The notes: generated by a model from the letters alone, not told the origin. 64,000 nucleotides of DNA from UBA830 sp002295635 (GCA_002295635.1 DBHK01000008.1:49462-113461), one strand, 5' to 3'. Shown: positions 8,534 through 18,393, numbered from the stretch's first letter. Translations and numbers: made by a program.

Positions 8534-8609
8534 TGGTGGAGCCGAGGAGGATCGAACTCCCGACCTCTGCATTGCGAACGCAGCGCTCTCCCAGCTGAGC
8601 TACGGCCCC
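8534..8609 (-). tRNA. tRNA-Ala (anticodon CGC)
   Basis: The minus strand folds as a 76-nt tRNA. The acceptor stem is GGGGCCG/CGGCTCC with discriminator A and encoded CCA. The D-arm is GCTC/GAGC. The anticodon arm is CTGCG-TTCGCAA-TGCAG with anticodon CGC. The T-arm contains GTTCGATCC. The anticodon reads GCG (Ala). Confidence 0.95.
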
Positions 8610-8797
8610 ACGGTGCCAATCCCTGAGGATCAAGCGGGCGGATAATGTGGACGAAGCCGATATCTGTCAAGCAAGCTAAAACGAATTCATCTGAGTTAAT
8701 ATTAGATCTCTCCTCCGGCCGCTTCAAGCGAACCGCTTGCACCTAGAACAGGCCGCCGTTACCCTGTAATTTCACTACTCACAGGCACCCTTCTTAC

Positions 8798-9100
8798 ATG
8801 CAGCTAGTCGCCACCCTGTTCAATCTTCTCGACGTCGTAGTCAACCTTTACATATGGTGTTTCATTATCTCCGCTATCATGAGTTGGCTAATTGCTTTTA
8901 AGGTCGTCAATACCAGCAATCGGTTTATCTATGTCGCTGGCAATACACTTTACCGGTTGACTGAGCCGATGCTTCAGCCAATCCGCAACCTACTCCCGAA
9001 TTTCGGCGGTATCGACTTCTCCCCTCTTATTGCAATACTGCTTCTGCTTTTCCTAAAAGATGGAATTCTTCAACAAATTTATATCTGGATTGTTTCCTAA
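8798..9100 (+). CDS. YggT-family membrane protein
   Basis: This 100-residue protein has two hydrophobic regions (about residues 5-35 and 70-98). They flank the conserved YggT segment containing LTEPMLQPIRNLLPNFGGIDFSPL. YggT proteins have been linked to osmotic adaptation and to late cell-division or septation complexes; the exact function is unsettled. It lies 9 bp before folD and is likely co-transcribed with it. Confidence 0.9.
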   Translation: MQLVATLFNLLDVVVNLYIWCFIISAIMSWLIAFKVVNTSNRFIYVAGNTLYRLTEPMLQPIRNLLPNFGGIDFSPLIAILLLLFLKDGILQQIYIWIVS

Positions 9101-9109
9101 TATTCCACG

Positions 9110-10000
9110 ATGACAGATGGCATTATAATTGACTGCAAAGGATTCGCGGCAAACCTTATCGATAGAGTCAAAGCCGAAACGGCCAAACTCATCGAGAACC
9201 ATTCTCTAGTCCCTAGATTGGCCACCGTAATAGTCGGTGAGGATCCAGCAAGCCAGATATATATAAGAAATAAGAATGAAAAAACGCAAGAGATCGGGAT
9301 GCTCTCGCTGGGTGAAACCCTGTCCCAAAACACCCAAGAGGAAGAGCTGATAGCTATAATAGATAAACTGAACAACGACCCTGCGGTTAATGGTATTTTG
9401 ATTCAATTACCCCTACCTGATCACATCCGTCCCGACTCTATAATTGATGCCATTGACCCAGGGAAAGATGTTGACGGGTTTCACCCCCGCAATGTAGGTG
9501 CACTGGCGACCGGTCGTTGGGGCATGGTGCCCTGCACACCGCTGGGCTGTCGCATGCTGTTAGAACATATTCTGGGCGATCTATCCGGCTTAAATGCCGT
9601 TGTAGTGGGGCGATCTAATATCGTGGGCAAACCTATGGCACAACTCCTACTAGACGCTAACTGCACGGTTACCATAGCCCATTCCCGAACTGCCAATCTT
9701 TCTGCTATCTGTCGCGAAGCAGACATCTTGATCGCGGCAGTCGGATGCCCGGAAATGATAAAAGGAGACTGGATCAAGCCAGGAGCAACGGTTATCGACG
9801 TTGGCATCAATAGGGTGCCGAACAAAACGAAAGATAAAACGCGCCTTGTCGGAGACGTTGCGTTTGATGAAGCGGTCCAAAACGCCAGGGCTATCACGCC
9901 AGTACCTGGCGGGGTCGGTCCCATCACTATTGCGTGCCTACTGCGCAACACGTTGATCGCCACCTGCCGGCAGTACCAAATCGAAGTGCCTAAAATCTGA
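9110..10000 (+). CDS. folD: bifunctional methylenetetrahydrofolate dehydrogenase/cyclohydrolase FolD
   Basis: FolD interconverts 5,10-methylene-, 5,10-methenyl- and 10-formyl-tetrahydrofolate using NADP+. The 296-residue length is normal. Family motifs are YIRNKNEKTQEIGM (catalytic Lys in the YxxxK context, about residue 54), GILIQLPLPDHI, DPGKDVDGFHPRNVG, the dinucleotide-binding VVVGRSNIVGKPMAQLLL and the C-terminal TPVPGGVGPITIACLLRNT. It supplies formyl-THF for Fmt. The gene follows the YggT gene by 9 bp. Confidence 0.97.
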   Translation: MTDGIIIDCKGFAANLIDRVKAETAKLIENHSLVPRLATVIVGEDPASQIYIRNKNEKTQEIGMLSLGETLSQNTQEEELIAIIDKLNNDPAVNGILIQLPLPDHIRPDSIIDAIDPGKDVDGFHPRNVGALATGRWGMVPCTPLGCRMLLEHILGDLSGLNAVVVGRSNIVGKPMAQLLLDANCTVTIAHSRTANLSAICREADILIAAVGCPEMIKGDWIKPGATVIDVGINRVPNKTKDKTRLVGDVAFDEAVQNARAITPVPGGVGPITIACLLRNTLIATCRQYQIEVPKI

Positions 10001-10380
10001 AAAAGCGTTTTTTACTTATTTCTCAGTATTCGATGATCGAATGTCTACGTCCGAATATTAAATAGCTCTGCGATGCATCCGGATCAATACCGCTTACCTT
10101 GGCAGGAATGGATGTGGCTAAGGTAACATCGTTGGAATTTTTATGGGTTTTGCTACAGTGAAAACGCGATATTTCGTAGCATAAAATGCCGTCAACCTAT
10201 ATTGCCGCAAGACCCCACCCAAGACGGGACATAATATCTCTTTCGAGTTATGGGCAGAGGCGCTTGCGATTAATTAAGAGTGGTTGATTTGGCAAGACCG
10301 TGCTCGTCAAATTTATAGAGAATATAATGGCTTTCTCTGAGACTCTAACCTTTAAGAAGCGATTCCCATTTGTTTGGGAG
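10001..10380. other. intergenic region, no gene seen
   Basis: About 380 bp between folD and the convergent EamA gene. AAAAAGCGTTTTTT at 9999-10013 could act as a weak terminator. Two short open frames here (10248-10430 on minus, 10300-10488 on plus) overlap the transporter end and have no family features. Confidence 0.5.
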
Positions 10381-11262
10381 TTAGTTTCTGTTTTTGCGAG
10401 CCTCGCGACGCGAAATGTAGTATCCGGCAAGAAAAATCACCACCGCCCCCGCCCATGTCCACCCGTCTATCAGTTCGCTGAAAAGTAGATATCCAAATAA
10501 CGCGCCCAATGGCAAGCGAAGGAAGTCGAATGGCATAACGGAACTGGCATCTGCAGTTGCAAACGCCCGAGCTTGGCAGAAATGTGCCGCCCACCCCGAC
10601 AACGCCATGAAGGCGATTGGCACGACATCTTCCGATCCGGGATTCTCCCAGACAAAAATTAGCGGGATCGCGGTCAGAGGAACCATCAGCAGGTTCATCC
10701 AAAATACCGTCGCAGCGGCTGATTCCGTCTTAGTCAGAATCTTAACACTCGACCATGCTCCGGCGTAGAGCGCCGAAGAAAGAACTACGAGCAGAATCGG
10801 TAAACTGATATCGACGAACCCAGGACGTATAATAATTAGTGCACCCCCGAAACCAACCAGAGTCGCCCCCCAACGATGTATACTCACCGTTTCGCCCAGC
10901 ACTGTGCCTGCCGCTACAGTTGTGAATAGGGGTATCAAGAATGTGAGTGCTACGGCCTGAGCTACAGGAATAAAGGGCAGCGCATAATAAAGGGTAGCCA
11001 TGGCGAAAAGCGCAAAAACCGTGCGTACCAAGTGCATCGGAAGCCGGTTAGTCCGCAGCGCAGAAAAACCCGATCTCGAAACAAGCGGTATGACGATAAA
11101 TACGCCGATCAGGGCGCGAAAGAAAACAATCTCAAACGCGTCAAACTTACCGTCCATATAACGAACGCTAGCTATCATAACGGCAAAGCTGGCGGCGGCT
11201 AGAATTGCCCAGAAGGCAGAAATCAGAAATCGGGGTCTCGTGATCCCAGCACCATCCATCAT
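10381..11262 (-). CDS. EamA/DMT-superfamily transporter
   Basis: This 293-residue drug/metabolite transporter has ten predicted helices in two EamA halves. The first half ends with the family motif GALIIIRPGF at about residue 140. The N terminus (FWAILAAASFAVMIASVRYMDGKFDAFEIVFFRA) matches the six EamA proteins encoded at 25.6-31.6 kb, so this is a dispersed member of that set. The start overlaps the argG stop (ATGA), suggesting co-transcription with argG. The substrate is unknown; amino-acid export would fit the position but is inference. Confidence 0.88.
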   Translation of the reverse strand: MMDGAGITRPRFLISAFWAILAAASFAVMIASVRYMDGKFDAFEIVFFRALIGVFIVIPLVSRSGFSALRTNRLPMHLVRTVFALFAMATLYYALPFIPVAQAVALTFLIPLFTTVAAGTVLGETVSIHRWGATLVGFGGALIIIRPGFVDISLPILLVVLSSALYAGAWSSVKILTKTESAAATVFWMNLLMVPLTAIPLIFVWENPGSEDVVPIAFMALSGWAAHFCQARAFATADASSVMPFDFLRLPLGALFGYLLFSELIDGWTWAGAVVIFLAGYYISRREARKNRN

Positions 11263-12479
11263 CCTTTTCGGGCGTTCATTAGCCGCAAACGCAGGGCATT
11301 CAGCTTTATAAAACCCTCTGCATCTCGTTGATCATAGACTTTATCGGCCTCGAAAGTGACATGCTGCTCGGAGTATAGACTTACAGGGGATTTGCGCCCA
11401 ACGACGCTCGCCACTCCCTTGAATAGTTTCAGCCTTACCGTGCCGGAAACATACTTCTGGCTCTCGTCAACTGCAGACTGGATCATCTCCCGTTCAGGCG
11501 AAAACCAGAACCCGTTATAGACCAGCTCTGCGTAGCGCGGCATAAGCTCATCTTTTAGATGGGCAGCGCCCCTATCCAGCGTGATGGACTCAATTCCGCG
11601 GTGGGCCACCGCGAGGATTGTACCGCCCGGCGTTTCATATATACCGCGCGATTTCATGCCTACATAACGATTCTCAACAATGTCGATGCGACCAATACCG
11701 TTGGCGCCACCAAGCTGATTCAGCTTAGTCAATAATACTGCTGGAGACATTTTTTGACCATCTATTGCCACAGCGTCTCCAGCCTGAAATTCGACTTCAA
11801 TGTAGGTTGGCGTATCGGGAGAATCTTCAGGGGAGACTGAGCGCGTATACATGGCATCATCTGCCTCAATCCAAGGGTCTTCCAAGGCCTTACCCTCATA
11901 GGAAATGTGCAGAAGATTAGCATCTGTTGAATAGGGTGGTTCGTCTATCTTATCACGCGATATCGGGATTTGGTTAGAGCGCGCAAATTCCATCAGCTTG
12001 GTGCGTGAATCGAGATCCCACTCCCGCCACGGTGCTATGACCTTGATATCCGGCTCCAGAGAATAATAGCCAAGCTCAAACCGAACCTGGTCATTTCCTT
12101 TGCCGGTGGCGCCATGACTGACAGCATCTGCCCCGGTTTCTCGAGCGATTTCGATCTGGCGTTTGGCAATCAGTGGTCTCGCGATCGACGTACCCAGCAG
12201 GTAGATACCTTCGTAGAGTGCATTGGCGCGGAACATAGGGAATACGAAATCCCGGACAAATTCCTCGCGCAGATCGTCAATATAGATTTCTTCTACACCT
12301 GCCGCGACAGCCTTTTCGCGCGCCGGGTCAAGCTCTTCACCCTGCCCCAGATCAGCTGTAAAAGTAACGACCTCGCATTCATAGGTCTGCTGCAGCCATT
12401 TCAGGATCACGGATGTATCCAGCCCACCCGAATAGGCGAGCACGACTTTTTTGACCTCTCCGGGTTTTGATGTGGCCAT
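11259..12479 (-). CDS. argG: argininosuccinate synthase
   Basis: ArgG condenses citrulline and aspartate with ATP in arginine synthesis. The 406-residue protein has the N-type PP-loop AYSGGLDTSVILKWL and EVVTFTADLGQGEE. It also has the substrate region GATGKGNDQVRFELGY and LHISYEGKALEDPW. The start is ATG 12479, behind GAGAGG, giving MATSKPGEVKKVV. The frame is open further upstream but unlike the family. It is followed by an overlapping EamA transporter gene. Confidence 0.96.
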   Translation of the reverse strand: MATSKPGEVKKVVLAYSGGLDTSVILKWLQQTYECEVVTFTADLGQGEELDPAREKAVAAGVEEIYIDDLREEFVRDFVFPMFRANALYEGIYLLGTSIARPLIAKRQIEIARETGADAVSHGATGKGNDQVRFELGYYSLEPDIKVIAPWREWDLDSRTKLMEFARSNQIPISRDKIDEPPYSTDANLLHISYEGKALEDPWIEADDAMYTRSVSPEDSPDTPTYIEVEFQAGDAVAIDGQKMSPAVLLTKLNQLGGANGIGRIDIVENRYVGMKSRGIYETPGGTILAVAHRGIESITLDRGAAHLKDELMPRYAELVYNGFWFSPEREMIQSAVDESQKYVSGTVRLKLFKGVASVVGRKSPVSLYSEQHVTFEADKVYDQRDAEGFIKLNALRLRLMNARKG

Positions 12480-12855
12480 GGAATGCCTCTCGGTTCGTAA
12501 TACATACCCCGCGGTGCGGAATCGCGCGGAGTATAGGCATTCCTCGGGGCGCGGCAAGCAAGAGGATTCGGTTCCTCGATCACCCGATTAAATACATCGC
12601 CGCAAACGTGAGGATCATAAAATCAATAGATACATTATCGGACTTCGGATTTTACATGAATACTGACTTAGCAGGAAAATATTTCTGTCGAATAGATTTA
12701 TTTTTCCGCCGGCCGACTAAAAGGTAAGTTTGGCTAATGCGAAGACACAGAGAAGAATTTAACTCTTCGGAATCAACCAAATTTTTTTATAATTTTCCAA
12801 AGGGGCCGGCAAGTGCACTTCCATCCAGGCCATTCGTGGCTAAGTAAATTATTAT
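12480..12855. other. argG-rlmN intergenic region
   Basis: About 376 bp, AT-rich after 12600, containing the argG promoter and ribosome-binding site. A plus-strand frame (12467-12727) crosses it, but its first part is antisense to the argG leader and it has no recognised motif. No RNA gene is recognised. Confidence 0.4.
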
Positions 12856-13974
12856 TCAGGCGTTCTTACGTGTCCGCTCGCTGAGCGTCTTCAGCTGACC
12901 ACATGCGGCGAGTATATCACGTCCTCGTGGGGTACGAACAGGCGATGAATATCCGGCCATGTTAACAATGTCGGCAAATGCCGCAATATCCCCGTCGCTA
13001 GAACATTCATAAGGCGACCCGGGCCACGGATTAAATGGGATGAGATTTACTTTAGCGGGGATACCACTAATAAGGCGAACAAGCTCTCGAGCATCTGCAG
13101 GCGAGTCATTGATACCCTTTAGCATGACATACTCGAACGTAATCCGACGCGAGTTCTTCGCCGTAGGGTAGGCGCGACACGCATCAAGCAATTCCGCAAT
13201 TGGATACTTTTTATTTATCGGTACGATCTCGTTACGCAGGTCGTCAGTCACAGCGTGGAGCGATATTGCGAGCTGGATACCAAGATCTGCCCCAATCTTT
13301 GGTATCATTGGCACTACGCCCGCGGTGGACAAGGTGATCCGGCGTCGGGATATGTTGATACCCTCCTCGTCCATGATTATGTGCAGAGCCTTAACGATGT
13401 TGTCATAGTTATAAAGGGGTTCGCCCATACCCATCATTACTATATTAGTTAGACGGCGGGGTTCCTTGGAAGACGGCCATTCATTGTAGGAGTCTCTGGC
13501 TAGCATGAACTGGCCAACGATTTCGCTTGGGGTCAAATTTCGAACAAGCCGCTGAGTGCCGGTATGGCAAAATCTGCAGTTCAACGTGCAGCCTACCTGG
13601 GAAGAGATGCATACAGCACCCCGGTCTTCTTCTGGAATGTGTACAGCCTCCGCGAGGTTCCCGTCAGTAAATCCCATCAGCCATTTTCGCGTGCCGTCAT
13701 TCGACGTTTGTTCGGTGGCAATATCCGGGCGGGAGATCATGAATTTCTCTGCGAATTGAGGCTGGAGATTTTTCGATATGGTCGTCATATCTGAAAAATC
13801 ACGCACACCGTGATGGTATATCCAATGCCATAACTGCTTCGCCCGGAACCTTGGAAGATCCATCTCTGTAAGAGTGGTCTCCATTTGCTCACGCGTCAGT
13901 CCCACTAGATCAATCTGGGCGTCATTGGCTTCAGAAACACTATCTACTTTAGAGATATTAGTTTTCGTTGACAT
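12856..13974 (-). CDS. rlmN: 23S rRNA/tRNA adenine-C2 methyltransferase RlmN
   Basis: RlmN is a radical-SAM enzyme that methylates C2 of A2503 in 23S rRNA and A37 in some tRNAs. The 372-residue protein has the Cx3Cx2C cluster motif (C129, C133, C136), GMGEPLYN, the SLHAVTDDLRNEIVPIN segment and the C-terminal methyl-carrying cysteine (C358 in AACGQL). It lies upstream of argG in the same direction with a 376-bp gap, so it probably has its own transcript. Confidence 0.95.
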   Translation of the reverse strand: MSTKTNISKVDSVSEANDAQIDLVGLTREQMETTLTEMDLPRFRAKQLWHWIYHHGVRDFSDMTTISKNLQPQFAEKFMISRPDIATEQTSNDGTRKWLMGFTDGNLAEAVHIPEEDRGAVCISSQVGCTLNCRFCHTGTQRLVRNLTPSEIVGQFMLARDSYNEWPSSKEPRRLTNIVMMGMGEPLYNYDNIVKALHIIMDEEGINISRRRITLSTAGVVPMIPKIGADLGIQLAISLHAVTDDLRNEIVPINKKYPIAELLDACRAYPTAKNSRRITFEYVMLKGINDSPADARELVRLISGIPAKVNLIPFNPWPGSPYECSSDGDIAAFADIVNMAGYSSPVRTPRGRDILAACGQLKTLSERTRKNA

Positions 13975-14080
13975 GGCCGCAATATAGGGGCTGGGATCGC
14001 CCGATCAACAGCCCATTACTAGGTCACCGATTTCAGCTTTTTCAAGATACCTTTTGAAAGAGTAGCGTGAGTACCGTGGC

Positions 14081-15385
14081 TTATCCCCGCGCGTCTATAT
14101 ATCGGTTCTGTTTGATTTGACCTTTGAATTCCGCCTCTAAGGTACCCGACTCTAATGATAAAACTTCAGGCGATACTTCAAACCGTTTCTTGATTTCCCC
14201 TGCGATACGCTCAGAAATCTCGAGATAATTGGCAGTGTCAGATATTTCAATATAAACACGCAAAACATCAAGCGTTTTGGATTCATGGACCTCAACCTTA
14301 TAGTCCGCGACATCCATCTGCAGCATCATATAATCATCAAAATCGGCATGATTGATGTTGATACCGCGAACCTTGAAGAATCCTGATGTTCGTGCGGCAT
14401 GTTGAATCAAAGGATAGATTGATAATGGATCACTGGCAGTCGGCTTGGAACGTTGCCAGCTTACATAATCACCCATGTTCCATCGCAGAAATGGCGTCAC
14501 ATTATTGTTCCATAAAGGTGTGATGATCAGTATCCCCTTTTCATCCTCAGCAACAGGATCAAGTGTCGCTTCATCAAGAACTTCGAAGTGGAAAAGATCC
14601 GACCAGAATATCATTCCGTCGTGCAGGCTTGTCTCGCTTGCGAGCGCCGAGCCTTCAGTCGATCCGAACTGGTCGAATACCTCTGCCCCCCACATCTCTT
14701 CAATCCTCAGCCTTTTGCCCGGTGAGAGAGGTTCGGCAGCGGTGAGAAACTTATTCACAGAACTCTGAGAAAGATCAATTCCCATCCGCTCCGCCACTTG
14801 CGCTAGCTGCAGGCCGTAGCTGGCCATACCGGCGAAAACAGTGGGCTTCAGCGTCTGTATAAGTTCTATTTGCAGCTCCGACGACGTCGAATTGCCAGCA
14901 CCGCACCAAACGGTGCCAATACCTAGTTCCTCCGCCGAACGTGCGTAAAGACTTCCCACTGGATGGAGCCCCAACGGAAAAGAGATATGGGCTAAGTCGT
15001 CAGGGCCTATATTAGCCGTCACCCACAAACGGCGAAATGCTTCAAGCCCGAATCGCATGTCTTCGGCAGATCGCGGATAGAATAGAGGCCGGCCGGTTAC
15101 TCCGCCGGAACGCCAGTACTCAACCGCATCGGTTCGATCGCCGATACAGAACGCATCAAAAAAATGTTCCGGCGACACTTCGCGCAGTTGATCCTTAGTA
15201 AGAATAGGAATTTTCTGCCACTCCTCCGGATCGTCCAGCCGTTCCAAATCAATATGATCGAGTTTTCCAGAAAAGAATGCGGATGATTTGGCGTTCTCGA
15301 CTGCGATTCTCTTTCGGGCACTCTGAATACGTTCGATCTCTGAGACGCTTTCAGCCGGAAAAATCGTCTCGGGTGTTTTCCACAT
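14081..15385 (-). CDS. PaaK-like AMP-forming acyl-CoA ligase
   Basis: This 434-residue protein resembles phenylacetate-CoA ligase. It has an adenylation loop YWRSGGVTGRPLFYPRS (about residue 110), a Gly/Glu motif FDQFGSTEGSAL, an RWNMGDYVSW segment and the compact PaaK-type C-terminal domain (FFKVRGININHADFDDYMM). The expected reaction is ATP-dependent activation of an aryl or other carboxylate to its CoA thioester; the substrate is unknown. It is divergent, 106 bp from the MetE-like gene at 15492, so the two may share regulation. Confidence 0.85.
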   Translation of the reverse strand: MWKTPETIFPAESVSEIERIQSARKRIAVENAKSSAFFSGKLDHIDLERLDDPEEWQKIPILTKDQLREVSPEHFFDAFCIGDRTDAVEYWRSGGVTGRPLFYPRSAEDMRFGLEAFRRLWVTANIGPDDLAHISFPLGLHPVGSLYARSAEELGIGTVWCGAGNSTSSELQIELIQTLKPTVFAGMASYGLQLAQVAERMGIDLSQSSVNKFLTAAEPLSPGKRLRIEEMWGAEVFDQFGSTEGSALASETSLHDGMIFWSDLFHFEVLDEATLDPVAEDEKGILIITPLWNNNVTPFLRWNMGDYVSWQRSKPTASDPLSIYPLIQHAARTSGFFKVRGININHADFDDYMMLQMDVADYKVEVHESKTLDVLRVYIEISDTANYLEISERIAGEIKKRFEVSPEVLSLESGTLEAEFKGQIKQNRYIDARG

Positions 15386-15491
15386 CTCATTTCCTCCCCT
15401 TTGAGGGTAAATACAGTTATACAGGTCTGTGCCCAGTTTTTAGGATAATAAGGTGGGTAAATCGTGGGTAAAGTAGGAGTTCCGAGACAAG

Positions 15492-16610
15492 ATGCCAAAC
15501 GGGAAGCATATATTCCGCGCCGATCACATCGGAAGTTTTCTGCGTCCGAAGAGCCTGATAGAGGCGGCTCGTTCCTACCGTACCGGAGCGCTCTCCGGTA
15601 AGGAATTTCGCGAATCCCAAGATCAAGCGATCGCCGAGGTTGTCACCTTTCAGGATTCTATCGGTCTACCGAGCGTCACTGACGGAGAGTACCGACGGGC
15701 CGCTTGGTCTTCTGGCGTCATCGATGCGATTGAGGGAATTATTGTACGCGACGCGGGAACACTAGCCTTCAAGAATAAGGAAGGCGACGTATTCGTACCC
15801 CCCTCGCCCTTCGCGGAGACCAAAGTCAAACGCAGCGGCCCAATTGTTGTCGATGACTACAACTACCTGAATTCACTGAAACCTAGGGGTCTTCCGAAGG
15901 TCACTATGGCGTCACCACCAGTGCTGCATTTTTTTCTTGGAGATCAAAGCTTCGACAGAAATGCTTATCCAGATAAGGAAGGATATTTCGCCGATCTTGC
16001 CAGTATCTACCGTGCTGAGATCGCGGATTTAGCTATAGCAGGATGTACCTTTGTGCAGCTTGACGACACCGCTCTCCCCTGTAATTGCGATATCACTGCC
16101 CGGAAAGCCATACAGGACCGTGGCGAAGATCCGGACACCCTGACTGATGCATATATTCAGGTTATTAACGATTCTATTTCGGAGCGCCCTGATAATATGA
16201 CCATTGGTCTACATATGTGCCGTGGAAATTTAAAGGGTATGTGGATGGGTGAAGGCGGCTACGAACCGATCGCGGAGAAACTGTTTAATCAGCTGGATGT
16301 CGATACTATATTCATGGAGTACGATTCCAAACGAGCCGGTGATTTCAGACCACTCCGGCATGTACCGAAGGGCAAACTCATCGTTCTTGGATTAATCAGT
16401 GCAAAATCGCCAATTCTTGAGGAAAAAGAGGAAGTAAGATCTCGAATCGACGACGCGGCAGCTATCATCCCGATGGAGCAGTTAGCGCTAAGCGCTCAGT
16501 GTGGGTTTTCATCGGGAAGCGGTGACGGTCAAGTTCTAGGCATGGATGATACGAAAAGAAAGCTCAACCTGATTGTCGAGTTAGCCGATGAAATATGGGG
16601 AAGTGTCTAG
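15492..16610 (+). CDS. stand-alone MetE catalytic-domain-like methyltransferase
   Basis: The 372 residues correspond to the C-terminal (catalytic) barrel of cobalamin-independent methionine synthase. The N-terminal half of full MetE (about 750 aa) is absent. Predicted zinc ligands are H241 and C243 (LHMCRGN), E276 (MEYDS) and C337 (SAQCGFSSG). The substrate-binding Asp pair is in QLDDTALP (about 190-196). Such short proteins transfer methyl groups between small donors and thiols; some use methylcobalamin. Whether this one makes methionine is uncertain. It is divergent from a PaaK-like ligase. Confidence 0.82.
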   Translation: MPNGKHIFRADHIGSFLRPKSLIEAARSYRTGALSGKEFRESQDQAIAEVVTFQDSIGLPSVTDGEYRRAAWSSGVIDAIEGIIVRDAGTLAFKNKEGDVFVPPSPFAETKVKRSGPIVVDDYNYLNSLKPRGLPKVTMASPPVLHFFLGDQSFDRNAYPDKEGYFADLASIYRAEIADLAIAGCTFVQLDDTALPCNCDITARKAIQDRGEDPDTLTDAYIQVINDSISERPDNMTIGLHMCRGNLKGMWMGEGGYEPIAEKLFNQLDVDTIFMEYDSKRAGDFRPLRHVPKGKLIVLGLISAKSPILEEKEEVRSRIDDAAAIIPMEQLALSAQCGFSSGSGDGQVLGMDDTKRKLNLIVELADEIWGSV

Positions 16611-16639
16611 CTGCACTCGACTGTCACAAAGGCAACAAA

Positions 16640-17848
16640 TTAATGGGTTGTCACTGCCCGGGCGTTGACCGAACGCATCCAAAAGACTGCCCCGGCGACA
16701 ATCACTATCTGGGGCACGATAGCGATCATTACGGCGTTCCAGCCTATTTCGATCTGCAAATAGCCAGCAAAGAACGAAGAGATCGCTGCCAGAATATAAG
16801 CGATGGTGTCATTCGCACCCTGTACCTTCCCCTTTTCCTCCTCCGTGTGGCAGGTGACCAGCAAAGAGGTAGAACCGATTAACATGAGGTTCCAACCCGC
16901 ACCGATTAGCATGTTGGTTAGGAAGAAGTTTGTCAGCGTAATCCCTGTCAGCCCAGAAATGATTCCGCAAAAGAAAAGTACAAATCCCATCATGACAACA
17001 TTTAGGTTGCCGAACCGACTGATTAGCTGGCCAGCGAAGAACGACGGCGCAAACATAGCGAACATGTGCCATTGGATGACGAACGGTACATCCTCTTCCA
17101 AGCCGCACAACTTCATGGATAGCGGGGTCGCCGCCATCATCAAGATCATCCCGGCCCATGATACCGACGTGCCGATGGCCGCAACGACAAAAGCAGGCTG
17201 TTTCATAATTTGTTTCAAAGGACGCCCCGAAGATTTTTTTTCCAGCGCTAACACGCCAGACTGGTCTGGCTCTGGCATCCGCACGAACTGAATGGTGATT
17301 GCAAACATGATTGGTGCGACGGCGAGAATCACATAGGTGGCCGTATATTGCGGCACCCACAGATTAGCCGTGTTTCCCGCTAGAGTACCGCCGACAAAGG
17401 CTGCTATTAAGCCACCTCCAATGACCCATGAAATTGCCTTAGGTCGAAAATTGTCATCGGCCGTTTCAGAGGCCGCGAACCGTAAATATTGGTTAAATGC
17501 GTTAAAAGCTCCGAAAGACGATGTGCCCGCAATAAATACCCAGAAATCGCCAAGATGTAGACCGAGCGTGCAAAACGCACAACCCAGCAATCCGAAAATC
17601 GACCCAATCGCAAACCCGCCTCGGCGTCCGTATTTCTTCATTAGTAGCGACGCCGGTGTCGCGACTATTGCGGTTGCTACCCACATGAAGGCATGCGGTA
17701 GTGTAGCCAGAGACTTATCTTGCAGGATCAGAAGTGAAGCAAGAGCAGAGACGCTAATCACTACAGTCACACTAGTTTGCGCATAGCCTTGGCATAGCGA
17801 TAATAGCGCAACATTCCGTTTCATGTGGGGGATCGCAGCAGGGTTCAT
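16640..17848 (-). CDS. MFS transporter
   Basis: This 402-residue protein has about 12 membrane helices. The loop 2-3 signature is LLMKKYGRRGGFAIGS, and a basic central loop (about 205-220, RMPEPDQSGVLALEKKSSGR) separates the halves. The C-terminal half has TCHTEEEKGKVQGANDTIAY, common in YnfM/UMF-like carriers. The substrate is unknown. It is convergent with the MetE-like gene (29 bp apart). Confidence 0.85.
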   Translation of the reverse strand: MNPAAIPHMKRNVALLSLCQGYAQTSVTVVISVSALASLLILQDKSLATLPHAFMWVATAIVATPASLLMKKYGRRGGFAIGSIFGLLGCAFCTLGLHLGDFWVFIAGTSSFGAFNAFNQYLRFAASETADDNFRPKAISWVIGGGLIAAFVGGTLAGNTANLWVPQYTATYVILAVAPIMFAITIQFVRMPEPDQSGVLALEKKSSGRPLKQIMKQPAFVVAAIGTSVSWAGMILMMAATPLSMKLCGLEEDVPFVIQWHMFAMFAPSFFAGQLISRFGNLNVVMMGFVLFFCGIISGLTGITLTNFFLTNMLIGAGWNLMLIGSTSLLVTCHTEEEKGKVQGANDTIAYILAAISSFFAGYLQIEIGWNAVMIAIVPQIVIVAGAVFWMRSVNARAVTTH

Positions 17849-17890
17849 TACCGCAGTCTACCCGTCACTCGGCAGCGGCACCAGCCGTAC

Positions 17891-18391
17891 CTATTTAACT
17901 TTACACGCCTTACCGATAGCTCCATGCGCAGCCGAAATCCCCGATAGGGAGTAGGTATCCCGCGTCTTCGTACCACGCGACGATACACCCGTGACGATCA
18001 TACGAGATCCTGAGCGCATCGCCCGAACGAGTGCAGCATCCTCTTTCTTATTCTGGGCCCAAGCAGTGTCCGCATCGGTGAATAGCTGGAATTTATGCTT
18101 TCCGATCGCTACCTGAACAACGCTATCCTTCTTAAAGGTGTAGCCTGCGGTCAATTGGACCTGGTTTATAACCCTATTTCCAGGTACGTGAGTAACTAGC
18201 GCATAAATTCGGCCGCGCCTTTTGTACTTTCCCTCGTGCTTGACTGGTTTACTATATATCCAGCACGTTCGAGACTTCCCTTTCCCCTCCACACTAGCTG
18301 ACCAATGCTGGAAGCTGCCTAATTTCTGGGCCGAAAGCGGTGTCACCAACAATAAAATGCCACCCACCAAAGTGAGTAAGAAAAACCTCAT
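17891..18391 (-). CDS. IalB-family periplasmic protein
   Basis: This 166-residue protein starts with a signal peptide (MRFFLLTLVGGILLLVTPLSA). It matches the invasion-associated locus B family common in alphaproteobacteria: HWSASVEGKGKSRTCWIYSKP, then a VQLTAGYTFKKDSVV beta-rich core, the FTDADTAWAQN segment and a final Cys (C164). The two Cys could form a disulfide. The function in non-pathogens is unknown. It is separated by 2 bp from the upstream RNA methyltransferase gene, so it is almost certainly in the same transcript. Confidence 0.8.
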   Translation of the reverse strand: MRFFLLTLVGGILLLVTPLSAQKLGSFQHWSASVEGKGKSRTCWIYSKPVKHEGKYKRRGRIYALVTHVPGNRVINQVQLTAGYTFKKDSVVQVAIGKHKFQLFTDADTAWAQNKKEDAALVRAMRSGSRMIVTGVSSRGTKTRDTYSLSGISAAHGAIGKACKVK

Positions 18392-18393
18392 CT

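Noticed and set aside
8410..8742. Minus-strand open frame of 110 codons
   Set aside because: It contains the whole tRNA-Ala gene, which explains the open frame; no protein family features.
15386..15491. Possible SAM or cobalamin riboswitch before the MetE-like gene
   Set aside because: The divergent gap is only 106 bp with no recognisable B12-box or S-box elements.
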